Assembly: GCA_015295835.1 (NCBI GenBank)
Contig: DVEG01000020.1
Span: 235,709-299,708, forward strand
Source: Oscillatoriaceae cyanobacterium M7585_C2015_266
GTDB taxonomy: Bacteria > Cyanobacteriota > Cyanobacteriia > Cyanobacteriales > Oscillatoriaceae
Length of the DNA stretch: 64,000 nucleotides
Direction: 5' to 3'
A program made the position numbers and the translations under genes. Each line of letters begins with the position of its first letter. Within the stretch, counting starts at the first letter, position 1. The notes beneath the pieces are model-generated. The model saw only the letters and a list, made by a program, of their open reading frames with translations. It did no database searches and was not told the origin of the DNA. This document shows, piece after piece, positions 10,341 through 18,760 of this stretch.

Positions 10341-12473
10341 CTACAGGCGCGTCAACTGCACCGCGCAAGCTTTGAGTTCCGGTTGCAAAGAGTCGGGGCA
10401 GGCTTCGGCATGCGTCAGAGCGTTAGCTTCAGCGGCATCTGCCCAGAGAGCACCCCAGTGCATAGGAACGAACAGAGTTCCAGCAGCTATCGCCGTGGTT
10501 ACTTTCGCCGGAAAGCGACTTTTGCCGCGCCGCGATCGCACTTCCACCCAATCCCCCTCTCGAATGTTCAGTTTTTCCGCATCCAAAGGGTTAATTTCCA
10601 CAAACGGATGCGGATGCATTCCAGAAGTTTTTTCAATCCTTCCTGTGCGCGTCAGCGTATGCCAGTGCCCGTACAAACGCCCTGTCGTCAGCACGAAAGG
10701 ATAATTCGCATCGGTTGGTTCTGCTAGACCTTTGGAGTGGTATGCTGCAAATCGAGCTTTTCCGTTGGCGGTATTAAATTGCAAATCCGTGTACAGTCGC
10801 TTTGCCGTTGAGCGGTTAATTTTTTCCCCTTCTGGACAGGGCCACTGCACAGGGCCTTCTTTCAGGATATCGTGACTAAGCCCAGACATATCACAAGGAC
10901 GTCCTTTTGTCAACTGGACGAATTCTGCGAAAACTTCAGCGGCATTGGCGAAAGCAAATTGTTCGCAAAATCCCAAGCGTCGTCCGACTTCAGCAAAGAT
11001 TTCCCAATCCGGCTTGGCCTCTTCTGGCGCTTTGCGAAAAGCAGGACACAGCGTCACCATTCTTTCGGAATTGGTCATAGTGCCGGTTTTTTCGCTCCAC
11101 TGGGCAGCGGGTAAGAGAACATGAGCGTATTCAGCGGTTTCGGTGGGATAGTAGGCGTCTTGATACACCGTGAAAGGCGATCGCAAAAGCGCTGCCAAAG
11201 TCCGTTCCAAATCCGGATAGCTCACAGCTGGGTTCGTCGCCGCAATCCAGAGAAACTGAACCTCTCCCATTTCCAAACCTGTAATAATATCCCAAGCCGT
11301 ACGCCCAGGAATAGGGGAAATTCTTCCCGCGGGTAATTTCCAAAATGCCTCTAATTCAGCTCGGTGTTGGGGATTTTCCACAAATCGATAACCGGGCAAA
11401 ATGTGAGATAAACCGCCTGCCTCTCGCCCTCCCATTGCATTCGGTTGACCCGTAAGCGAAAATGGCCCAGAACCTGGTTTGCCAATTTGACCACTCATTA
11501 GGTGCAAATTAATGATAGTTCGTACCTTAGCCGTTCCTTCGCAGGATTGATTTACTCCCATAGACCACATCGAAAGAACGCGATTAGACTCGCCCCAGCA
11601 GCGAGCGGCGGTTTCTAATTCATCTATGTGAATGCCGCAATTTTTAGAAACCAGTTCTGGCGGATAGGAGCGAATCACCTCGGCATAGGCGGTAAAATTT
11701 TCTGTATATTTGTCAATAAATACTCTATCCAGATAACCCCAATGCATCAGCAGGTAAGCAATTCCATTGAGTAAGTCAATATCAGTGCCTGGTTTAATCG
11801 CTAAGTGTAAATCAGCAACTTCTGCAGTAGGAGTGCGGCGCGGATCAACTACAATTAGTTTAACATTTTTATTTTTTTTGTGGTGTTTCCGTAGGCGGTT
11901 AAAAATGATTGGGTGACACTCAGCTGTATTGGTGCCTATTAAAAAGGCGCAATCTGTAAGGTCTAAATCTTCGTAGCAGGCTGGTGGACCATCGGAACCG
12001 AAACTTTGAATATAACCTGCAACTGCAGAAGACATACAGAGGCGGGAATTGGCATCAAAATTATTGGTGCCTAGACACCCTTTCATCAGTTTTTGAGCGA
12101 TATAGTAGTCTTCAGTTTGAAACTGACCAGAACCATACATGCAGATAGCATCTGAGCCAGCGTTGAGGCGAACGGTTTGAATACGATTAACGATCGCATT
12201 CAATGCTTCATCCCAGCTGACGCGGCGAAAAGGTTGATTAAGGGATTCCCGCATCATCGGATATTTCAGACGATCTTTTTCGAGAGATTCGGCAACTGTT
12301 GCGCCTTTTACGCATACCATGCCCTGGCTGGAAGGGTGAGTGCGATCGCCTTGTACTTTCCAAACAATATTCTCTTGACTATCGCAATTCGTTGCTTGCT
12401 TAGCTGACGGCAAAACTTCTAATCCACAGCCTACACCGCAGTAAGGACAAAGGGTTTTTATTGAGTTACTCAT
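10341..12473 (-). CDS. narB: Ferredoxin-dependent assimilatory nitrate reductase NarB
   Basis: 710 residues from ATG 12473 ([22 protein letters not shown]); an upstream in-frame ATG at 12503 adds ten residues outside the family pattern. It reduces nitrate to nitrite with electrons from ferredoxin, using a Mo-bisMGD centre and one [4Fe-4S] cluster. The cluster cysteines are visible at the N-terminus (CPYCGVGC, then MVCVKG). The molybdopterin oxidoreductase core follows ([30 protein letters not shown]), and the C-terminal molydopterin dinucleotide-binding domain starts near [14 protein letters not shown]. It is the last gene of the nitrate cluster but is separated from nrtD by a terminator-like hairpin, so it may have its own promoter. 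No NtcA site was seen directly upstream. Confidence 0.95.
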   Translation of the reverse strand: MSNSIKTLCPYCGVGCGLEVLPSAKQATNCDSQENIVWKVQGDRTHPSSQGMVCVKGATVAESLEKDRLKYPMMRESLNQPFRRVSWDEALNAIVNRIQTVRLNAGSDAICMYGSGQFQTEDYYIAQKLMKGCLGTNNFDANSRLCMSSAVAGYIQSFGSDGPPACYEDLDLTDCAFLIGTNTAECHPIIFNRLRKHHKKNKNVKLIVVDPRRTPTAEVADLHLAIKPGTDIDLLNGIAYLLMHWGYLDRVFIDKYTENFTAYAEVIRSYPPELVSKNCGIHIDELETAARCWGESNRVLSMWSMGVNQSCEGTAKVRTIINLHLMSGQIGKPGSGPFSLTGQPNAMGGREAGGLSHILPGYRFVENPQHRAELEAFWKLPAGRISPIPGRTAWDIITGLEMGEVQFLWIAATNPAVSYPDLERTLAALLRSPFTVYQDAYYPTETAEYAHVLLPAAQWSEKTGTMTNSERMVTLCPAFRKAPEEAKPDWEIFAEVGRRLGFCEQFAFANAAEVFAEFVQLTKGRPCDMSGLSHDILKEGPVQWPCPEGEKINRSTAKRLYTDLQFNTANGKARFAAYHSKGLAEPTDANYPFVLTTGRLYGHWHTLTRTGRIEKTSGMHPHPFVEINPLDAEKLNIREGDWVEVRSRRGKSRFPAKVTTAIAAGTLFVPMHWGALWADAAEANALTHAEACPDSLQPELKACAVQLTRL

Positions 12474-12623
12474 AGCATTGACTATCTTGGATAAGACTTT
12501 CAAAATATTGAAATCATCACTGCCCGCCCTATTTTCAATTTTATTTTTATCGATTTAATATTTATATTTATTTATATATTTTTTATTCTGATATTTTCCT
12601 ATTCTGTGCGAGCTCTGCTATAC

Positions 12624-12661
12624 TAAAAACCCGGTTTTTCTTCTTAGAAACCGGGTTTTTG
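12624..12661. terminator. Strong hairpin between nrtD and narB
   Basis: AAAAACCCGG (12625-12634) pairs with CCGGGTTTTT (12651-12660), with T-runs on both sides, so it can terminate in both directions. Its position inside the nrt-nar cluster suggests partial termination, or that narB is expressed separately. Confidence 0.8.
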
Positions 12662-12705
12662 AGAATTGAGGGGGGTTGTAGGCGAGCGCTCCTCGTATAC
12701 CTTTA

Positions 12706-14226
12706 CTATTGAGAGGCTGGCGTAACTTGCACCTCGCCTGTAGGGGTAAACACGACTTTAAAATTAGCCAAAGATTCCTTGGCATCGGCAGCGGCTGTGG
12801 AGCTAGCAGAATCAACCAAGTCGGGGAGGGGAGTATCTTTGACGTATTCTGATGCGGCTTCATTGCCAAACTCGTAACGGATTATTGCTCCTGCGGAGTT
12901 AACTTTAACGATATAAATCAATTCCTCCGTAAAGGTGGGGGTTTTCTGCTGCCAATTTTGCTTGATTTTTTCGGAGAGAGTTTTATTTAACTCTTCTAGT
13001 TTAACTGGCTCAGTAATAGTTGCTGCAGTGGAAGTGGCAACAGAAGGCTCAGAAGCAGAAGACTCTGCCGGAGAGGAGACAACACTGGGGGAGGCGGTTG
13101 TTTCTGCCGTGGGAGTGGGAGTAGCTGTTGCTGAAGTCGCGCTGGCAGTGGTGGTTGTTTCAACTACGCTCCCAGCCGACTCCGAGGGTAAAGAAGTAGC
13201 AGACTGAGAAACGTTTGCAGTCGCAGCAGGAGTTTCAGCTACTTTTGGCGAGGTTTTGTAGGCACCACTTAAATCTGCCAGTGCGTGAAATACACCGCCC
13301 AACAGAAAAATAGAAACAGTGGCAGCTAGAGTAATAAGAGCATCGCGGGGAACACCTGCTTTGGCAGTCATATAATTTACCTCTTCAATAGCAGTCATAT
13401 CTTCAGTGTGGGCAAACCTGCGGAATAAGAAGTCCAAAGCTCTATTACGGAGTTCGTAGTAGCGAGGATCTTCCATCACGCGAGTTCTCACCCGAGGGCG
13501 AGGAAAGGGAATGTCCAACACCTCGCCAATTTTAGCAGAAGGCCCGTTCGTCATGATCACGACTTTGTCGGCAAGAAATAGTGCCTCGTCAATGTCGTGG
13601 GTAATCATCAGAACAGTACAGCGATGATCCTGCCATATTTGCAGCAGTTGTTCTTGTAGTTCTTCTTTAGTTATAGCGTCTAGGGCTCCGAAGGGTTCGT
13701 CAAGAATTAGAACTTGGGGACGAATGGCAAGAGCGCGGGCGATCGCCACCCGCTGTTTCATCCCCCCAGACATTTGCCCAGGGCGTTTATGAGCATCCTG
13801 AATCAGCCCTACCATTGCTAGATGTTCCTCAGTAATCGCCACTCTTTCAGCGTGCGATTTCTGCGGGTATACTGACTTCACTGCTAGATAGACATTTTCA
13901 AACGCCGTTTTCCAAGGCAAAAGGCAGTAGTTCTGAAATACCATCATGCGATCAGGACCTGGTTTGGCGATGCGCTGGTTGCGCAGGCGCACCTCGCCCT
14001 CGCTGGGTTTGAGAAAACCTGCCACCATATTGAGTAGCGTAGATTTGCCGCAGCCGGAGTGTCCGATGATACAGATAAATTCGCCCTCAGAGACAGTGAG
14101 GTTGACATTTTCCAGAACCGGGTATAGCCCTTTGGCCGTGGGATAGACTTTGGAAACGTTATCGATCTCCAGAAAAGCTTCGCAAGTTGCGGGTTGCTGA
14201 GTTTTTGGTTGGGTTTGGATTTGCAT
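12706..14226 (-). CDS. nrtD: Nitrate ABC transporter ATPase NrtD with a fused C-terminal membrane domain
   Basis: 506 residues against about 275 for NrtD. Residues 1-275 are a complete ABC ATPase: Walker A GHSGCGKS (55-62), signature MSGGMKQR (about 152), Walker B VLILDEPFGALD, H-loop ITHD. It energises nitrate/nitrite uptake with NrtC and NrtB. Instead of stopping after FRRFAHTED the frame runs on: a hydrophobic segment (about 296-317), a Ser/Thr/Ala/Pro-rich linker (about 325-405), and a roughly 95-residue C-terminal domain (LNKTLSEKIKQNW to FKVVFTPTGEVQV) that looks beta-rich, somewhat like TonB C-termini. An internal ATG at 13371 (MTAKAGVPRD) is preceded by GAAGAGG eight bases upstream, so the tail may also be made as a separate protein. 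The fusion looks like loss of an nrtD stop codon. Confidence 0.9.
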   Translation of the reverse strand: MQIQTQPKTQQPATCEAFLEIDNVSKVYPTAKGLYPVLENVNLTVSEGEFICIIGHSGCGKSTLLNMVAGFLKPSEGEVRLRNQRIAKPGPDRMMVFQNYCLLPWKTAFENVYLAVKSVYPQKSHAERVAITEEHLAMVGLIQDAHKRPGQMSGGMKQRVAIARALAIRPQVLILDEPFGALDAITKEELQEQLLQIWQDHRCTVLMITHDIDEALFLADKVVIMTNGPSAKIGEVLDIPFPRPRVRTRVMEDPRYYELRNRALDFLFRRFAHTEDMTAIEEVNYMTAKAGVPRDALITLAATVSIFLLGGVFHALADLSGAYKTSPKVAETPAATANVSQSATSLPSESAGSVVETTTTASATSATATPTPTAETTASPSVVSSPAESSASEPSVATSTAATITEPVKLEELNKTLSEKIKQNWQQKTPTFTEELIYIVKVNSAGAIIRYEFGNEAASEYVKDTPLPDLVDSASSTAAADAKESLANFKVVFTPTGEVQVTPASQ

Positions 14227-14313
14227 AATTAATCAGGCAGGGGGAAAATATGGAGTGCGTTCGTGTTGAATGGGGAGCGGGGATTAAGGGAATTGGGGAT
14301 TTTTTTCTTTTTC

Positions 14314-16326
14314 CTATGCAACTTCTGTGGTTGCAGAATCGAGGAAGACTTCTTCAATACGAATGTCACGTTTGATGGTAGAGCGTTGGAGGTAGCCAAG
14401 CGGCTCGTCGGGGTTAAAAATAACGTTTTCGAAGAGTTGAAACGAATTACCCTCAGGCTCGGCATTAGGCCATCCTAATTGAGCGGCGGCTTCGCCGTAC
14501 AAGTCTACCCGACGCACGCGTTCTAGGATTTCAATCCAGTTTTTGGGAAAGGGAGTGATTCCCCAGCGAGCGAGTTGGGTGAGAATCCATAACCCCTCGA
14601 TGCGCCCGGGGTAATTGCTATAGTCAACATGAAATTGGTTGTATCGCAGCAGCATATGAGGTGCTGCTGAGGTGCCACGCTCATAGGGGGCGACGAATCC
14701 CGGCAGTAGCAAGGCGCGCTCGCACCCGATATACTGCGGTTGAGAAAGTAGTTGAGCGATTTCTGGGCGATGTCGGCGATCATCGCAATATTCACACGCT
14801 TCCATTAGGGCTTTGAGAAGGGCGATGTGGGTTTGAGGATATTTGTTGGCCCACTCCTCACGCACGCCTAGGACTTTTTCTGGATGTCCTGGCCAGATGT
14901 CTAAAACGGTAGCGATCGCAAATCCTAATCCCATGCGGAGAGTAGCAGTATTCCAGGGTTCGTCTGCACAGTAGCCGTCGATATTGCCTGCTTTTAAATT
15001 GGCAGTCATTTGTGGCGGCGGCACTACCGTTAAATTTACGTCTAAATCAGGATCGATGCCGCCGGCAGCCAGCCAATAACGTAGTATTAAATTTTGCATA
15101 GAAGCTTGGTTGACGACGCCTAGAGTGCATACGCGATCAGGAGTTTGGGCGAGCGCTGCTTTAAAATCTGCCAGAGTTTGCACTCCTTGCTCGTTAAACC
15201 GTTTGCTCAAGATAATGCTATTGCCATTGCGCGAGAGAACCATTGCCGTGATTACGGGAATGGGAGATTGCTTGCCCATTCCAATCGTCAAAGCAAAAGG
15301 CATCGCTGCTTCCATCATCGCCGCATCTAGGCTGCCAGAGGTAATGCCAGAAGCGATCGCTTCCCAATTGGTTTCGCGAATAAGATTGACGTTTTCTAAA
15401 CCGTGTTTTTGGAAAAAACCTTTTTCTTTGGCAACGATTAAAGGAGCGGAGTCTGTTACGGGAAGGAAACCGATATCGAGATTGACTTTTTCTATACCGC
15501 GACGCCCGCTCACCACTGATACCATTTGTTTGGTCTTGCGTTTTTTATCGCGTTTTTGTTGATTGAGAAAGTCTATAATTTGATTCCGCAAGTCGTAATA
15601 GCTGGGATGGTTTACAACTTCTATACGTTGGCGGGGGCGGGGTATGGGAACTTCTAAAATCCGACCTATATGAGCTGCGGGACCATTTGTCAGCATGACG
15701 ACGCGATCAGATAGCAATAAAGCTTCGTCTACGTCGTGTGTTACCATAATAGCGGTGACTTTACTTTCCTCGCAAATTTTCATTAATTTTTCTTGTAAGC
15801 CGCCTCTCGTCAAAGCATCTAGAGCGCCGAAGGGTTCGTCTAGCAATAATAATTTTGGACGAATCGCCAGAGCACGAGCGATCGCCACCCGCTGTTTCAT
15901 CCCCCCCGATAATTCTCCTGGGCGTTTATCTGCAGCGTGTCGCAATCCCACCATATCTATGTGATGTTCTATTATTCCCCGCCTTTCACCTTTCGGTTTA
16001 TTTCTCAACACCTTATTCACTGCTAAAGCAATATTCTCGCGTACCGTCAGCCATGGCAAAAGCGAATAATTTTGAAACACCACCATCCTTTCTGGCCCTG
16101 GCCCTATTACTTCTCTGCCTTCCAGAATTACTCCTCCAGTCGATGCTTTTTCCAAGCCCGCAATTATATTCAGCAGCGTAGATTTACCGCAGCCAGAATG
16201 TCCTATTAAGGAGATAAATTCTCCCTTATTTACTTTCAGTTCAATGTTCTTTAGTGCCACATAGCTCCCCCCATTTTCTAGGGGAAATTTTTTATCTACG
16301 TGATCTACTTCTAGAAATACTTTCAT
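14314..16326 (-). CDS. nrtC: Nitrate ABC transporter ATPase NrtC with NrtA-like regulatory domain
   Basis: 670 residues, the usual length. An ABC ATPase fills about 1-260 (GHSGCGKS, LSGGMKQR, LLLLDEPFGALD, VTHD). The remaining about 280-660 is homologous to the substrate-binding protein NrtA encoded two genes upstream (IGFLPVTDSAPLIVAKEKGFF in NrtC resembles LGFIALTDASPLVIAKEKGFF in NrtA). In this family the NrtA-like domain mediates ammonium-promoted inhibition of nitrate uptake. It is a cytoplasmic subunit at the inner face of the membrane. It lies 91 bp after nrtB and 87 bp before nrtD. Confidence 0.97.
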   Translation of the reverse strand: MKVFLEVDHVDKKFPLENGGSYVALKNIELKVNKGEFISLIGHSGCGKSTLLNIIAGLEKASTGGVILEGREVIGPGPERMVVFQNYSLLPWLTVRENIALAVNKVLRNKPKGERRGIIEHHIDMVGLRHAADKRPGELSGGMKQRVAIARALAIRPKLLLLDEPFGALDALTRGGLQEKLMKICEESKVTAIMVTHDVDEALLLSDRVVMLTNGPAAHIGRILEVPIPRPRQRIEVVNHPSYYDLRNQIIDFLNQQKRDKKRKTKQMVSVVSGRRGIEKVNLDIGFLPVTDSAPLIVAKEKGFFQKHGLENVNLIRETNWEAIASGITSGSLDAAMMEAAMPFALTIGMGKQSPIPVITAMVLSRNGNSIILSKRFNEQGVQTLADFKAALAQTPDRVCTLGVVNQASMQNLILRYWLAAGGIDPDLDVNLTVVPPPQMTANLKAGNIDGYCADEPWNTATLRMGLGFAIATVLDIWPGHPEKVLGVREEWANKYPQTHIALLKALMEACEYCDDRRHRPEIAQLLSQPQYIGCERALLLPGFVAPYERGTSAAPHMLLRYNQFHVDYSNYPGRIEGLWILTQLARWGITPFPKNWIEILERVRRVDLYGEAAAQLGWPNAEPEGNSFQLFENVIFNPDEPLGYLQRSTIKRDIRIEEVFLDSATTEVA

Positions 16327-16417
16327 TTTCCTCTTTTTACTAATTTTATTTTCTATTTTTTTGGAAAATGGGTAGTTAGGCTCAAACCCTTCCTACCTAT
16401 TCCCCATTACTTATGTT

Positions 16418-17263
16418 TTATTTCTGTTCTTCTGATGGAACAACAATAGAAGCAATATATGCAACTAATCGGTCTAACAGCAAACCGACAATTCCCACAT
16501 AAACCAGTGCTACGATAATCTGACTAATCAGAGAATTATTGTATGCATCCCAGATAAAGAAGCCAATGCCAACACCACCAACGAGCATTTCGGCTGCGAC
16601 AATTGCCAACCAAGACAAGCCGATCCCAATCCGCAAGCCTGTGAATATGTAGGGAACAGTTGCCGGAAATACAATATTCAAGAAATATTCAAAACCGGAT
16701 AATTTTAGAATTCTGGCTACGTTTCGGTAATCTTGAGGCAATTGTTGAACTCCCGCAGTTGTATTAATAATTATCGGCCAAATTGCAGTAATAAATATCA
16801 CAAAAATAGCCGATGGATTGCTTTGCTGAAAGGCAGCAAGAGAAATTGGCAACCAAGCCAAAGGAGGAATTGTTCGCAAAACTTGAAAAATTGGATCTAC
16901 GGCTTCGTATAATACTTTATTAATGCCGATTAAGATTCCCAAAGTGATGCCAACCAAAGCAGACAGGGAAAAGCCAATCGCTACCCTTTGCAAGCTGGCA
17001 AAAATATGCAACGCTAAACCTTTATCGGTACCGCCGTTATCAAAAAAGGGATTGATAATATACGGATTCCAAGTCTCAGCTAGCACTTGTATAGGTCCAG
17101 GCAATCCTTTGGATCCGGGAGGACACAATATTTGCCATATTATCATAATAATAATCAGGGCAAATAAAGGTCTGATAACTTTTTTTGAGTAGTTTTGTAC
17201 AAATTTCCGAATTGGCTTAGGCCAAAAAAGTTGCAGACTCGAAACTCGTTTGATAGCAGTCAT
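16418..17263 (-). CDS. nrtB: Nitrate ABC transporter permease NrtB
   Basis: 281 residues of a BPD-type inner membrane permease for nitrate and nitrite. About six membrane segments can be read, starting at VIRPLFALIIIMIIWQIL (about 30-48), with the conserved EAA-type loop near PQDYRNVARILKLSG that contacts the ATPases. The N-terminal tail is basic and cytoplasmic. It lies 30 bp downstream of nrtA, typical of the operon. Start ATG at 17263; the length fits the family. Confidence 0.95.
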   Translation of the reverse strand: MTAIKRVSSLQLFWPKPIRKFVQNYSKKVIRPLFALIIIMIIWQILCPPGSKGLPGPIQVLAETWNPYIINPFFDNGGTDKGLALHIFASLQRVAIGFSLSALVGITLGILIGINKVLYEAVDPIFQVLRTIPPLAWLPISLAAFQQSNPSAIFVIFITAIWPIIINTTAGVQQLPQDYRNVARILKLSGFEYFLNIVFPATVPYIFTGLRIGIGLSWLAIVAAEMLVGGVGIGFFIWDAYNNSLISQIIVALVYVGIVGLLLDRLVAYIASIVVPSEEQK

Positions 17264-17293
17264 GGTGAAGTAATAATAGGTAATGGTAAATGG

Positions 17294-18619
17294 TTAAACT
17301 TTTTTAATTGCCAGGCTCTTCAAATATTCCTCTGGTTTTTCGGGATCAAATTTAACACCATCGAAAAAAGTTTCCACACCGCGAGACGTGCTGGTAGGGA
17401 TTTGCTCGGTTGGTATCCCGATAGTTTTAGCAGCTTCTCGCCACAAATCTTCACGATTTACTTTATCAACAAGTTGCTTGATGTTTGTATCGGCGGGAAT
17501 GTTGCCCCAGCGGATATTTTCTATTAAAAACCACAAATCGTGACTCTTGTAGGGATAGGAAGCGTTATCTGCCCAGAATTTCATCAGCAGCGGGCTGTTT
17601 TGAACGAGACGACCGTCGCCATAGTCTATATTGCCTTTGCTGCGATCAATAATATCTTTTACAGGTACTTTTAACCACTTTGTCTGAGAGACAATTTGGC
17701 ACATTTCTTCTTTGTTTTCTGGTTTGTCGCACCACTGCTGGGCTTCTTGAATTGCCATCAAGAGTGCTTTGGTTGCTTTGGGATGTTTGTCAACCCAATC
17801 GGCGCGCATGGCAAATGCTTTTTCGGGATGATCTTTCCAAAGTTCGCCAGTTATCAAAGCAGTATAACCAAGCCCTTGATTAACCAGTTGTGCATTCCAA
17901 GGTTCTCCTACACAGAAGGCTTCCATATTGCCGGCTTTCATATTGGCAACCATCTGTGGCGGCGGGATAGGGATGATAGAAACTTCTTGATCTGGAATGA
18001 TACCGCCTGCTGCCAGCCAGTAGCGGATCCACATGTCGTGGGTGCCGCCGGGAAAAGTCATGGCTACTTTCAGGTCGTTTTTTCCGCCTGATTTGACTTG
18101 GGCGAAGGCATCTTTGAGTTTTTTGCTTTCTAAATCGATTTTAAAGTCTTTGTAAGTATTAGCAACAGAAATCCCCTGCCCGTTTGTATTTAACCGCGCT
18201 AGTAAGTACATCGGCACGGGTTGCTTATTTTTGGTTTGCCCCAGTGACATGAAGTAAGGTATTGGAGTGAGAATATGTGCACCGTCAATCCCACCTCCTT
18301 GAGAACCTATTTCTAGGTTATCGCGCGTGACTGGCCATGAGGCTTGTTTGACAATTTCGACATCTTTCATGCCGTATTTATCAAAAAAGCCTTTTTCTTT
18401 GGCAATAACTAAGGGAGAGGCATCAGTTAAGGCTATGAATCCTAATTTTACTGCTGTAGTTTCTGGGGCGTCAGCGGGGTTGACGTTGACTGTTGGTGCG
18501 ACGGTGGATGGAGTGGTATTGGTATTCGTCGTACTGGAGTTACAGCCATGGGCTAACAGGGTTCCGGCGGTGGCTGCGGCGGTGGTTAGGATGAATTGGC
18601 GGCGAGAAAATTTCGTCAT
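17294..18619 (-). CDS. nrtA: Nitrate/nitrite-binding lipoprotein NrtA
   Basis: 441 residues. The N-terminus has a twin-arginine-like SRRQFIL, a hydrophobic stretch and a lipobox LAHGC with the modified cysteine at C26, then a Thr/Asn-rich spacer. So it is a lipoprotein on the outer face of the cytoplasmic membrane. The mature part is the NrtA/CmpA-type solute-binding domain (GFIALTDASPLVIAKEKGFF; WIRYWLAAGGI; FCVGEPWNAQLV). It delivers nitrate to NrtB. I call it nitrate- rather than bicarbonate-specific from its place between nirA and nrtB, not from binding-site residues. Confidence 0.95.
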   Translation of the reverse strand: MTKFSRRQFILTTAAATAGTLLAHGCNSSTTNTNTTPSTVAPTVNVNPADAPETTAVKLGFIALTDASPLVIAKEKGFFDKYGMKDVEIVKQASWPVTRDNLEIGSQGGGIDGAHILTPIPYFMSLGQTKNKQPVPMYLLARLNTNGQGISVANTYKDFKIDLESKKLKDAFAQVKSGGKNDLKVAMTFPGGTHDMWIRYWLAAGGIIPDQEVSIIPIPPPQMVANMKAGNMEAFCVGEPWNAQLVNQGLGYTALITGELWKDHPEKAFAMRADWVDKHPKATKALLMAIQEAQQWCDKPENKEEMCQIVSQTKWLKVPVKDIIDRSKGNIDYGDGRLVQNSPLLMKFWADNASYPYKSHDLWFLIENIRWGNIPADTNIKQLVDKVNREDLWREAAKTIGIPTEQIPTSTSRGVETFFDGVKFDPEKPEEYLKSLAIKKV

Positions 18620-18683
18620 TTTCTTTGGATTAGTTTAGTGTTGAGATTATTTCCTGGCTTGGTGAGGCTTACAGGAGTTATTA

Positions 18684-18747
18684 AAGTCTAGACAGAAAGA
18701 CTTAATAAGTATTGAATCTATCAGAATGTAACTTTTTTTCAATACTT
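18684..18747 (-). other. Two hairpins in the nirA-nrtA spacer
   Basis: AAGTATTGAA (18707-18716) is perfectly complementary to TTCAATACTT (18738-18747). Next to it AAGTCT (18684-18689) pairs with AGACTT (about 18699-18704). On the operon strand neither is followed by a clear T-run, so they more likely stabilise or process the mRNA than stop transcription. Confidence 0.55.
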
Positions 18748-18760
18748 TTTTGTCTTTTTG

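Noticed and set aside
12935..13207. Plus-strand frame rich in Val, Ala and Glu
   Set aside because: It is the antisense shadow of the Ser/Thr/Ala-rich linker of the NrtD fusion.
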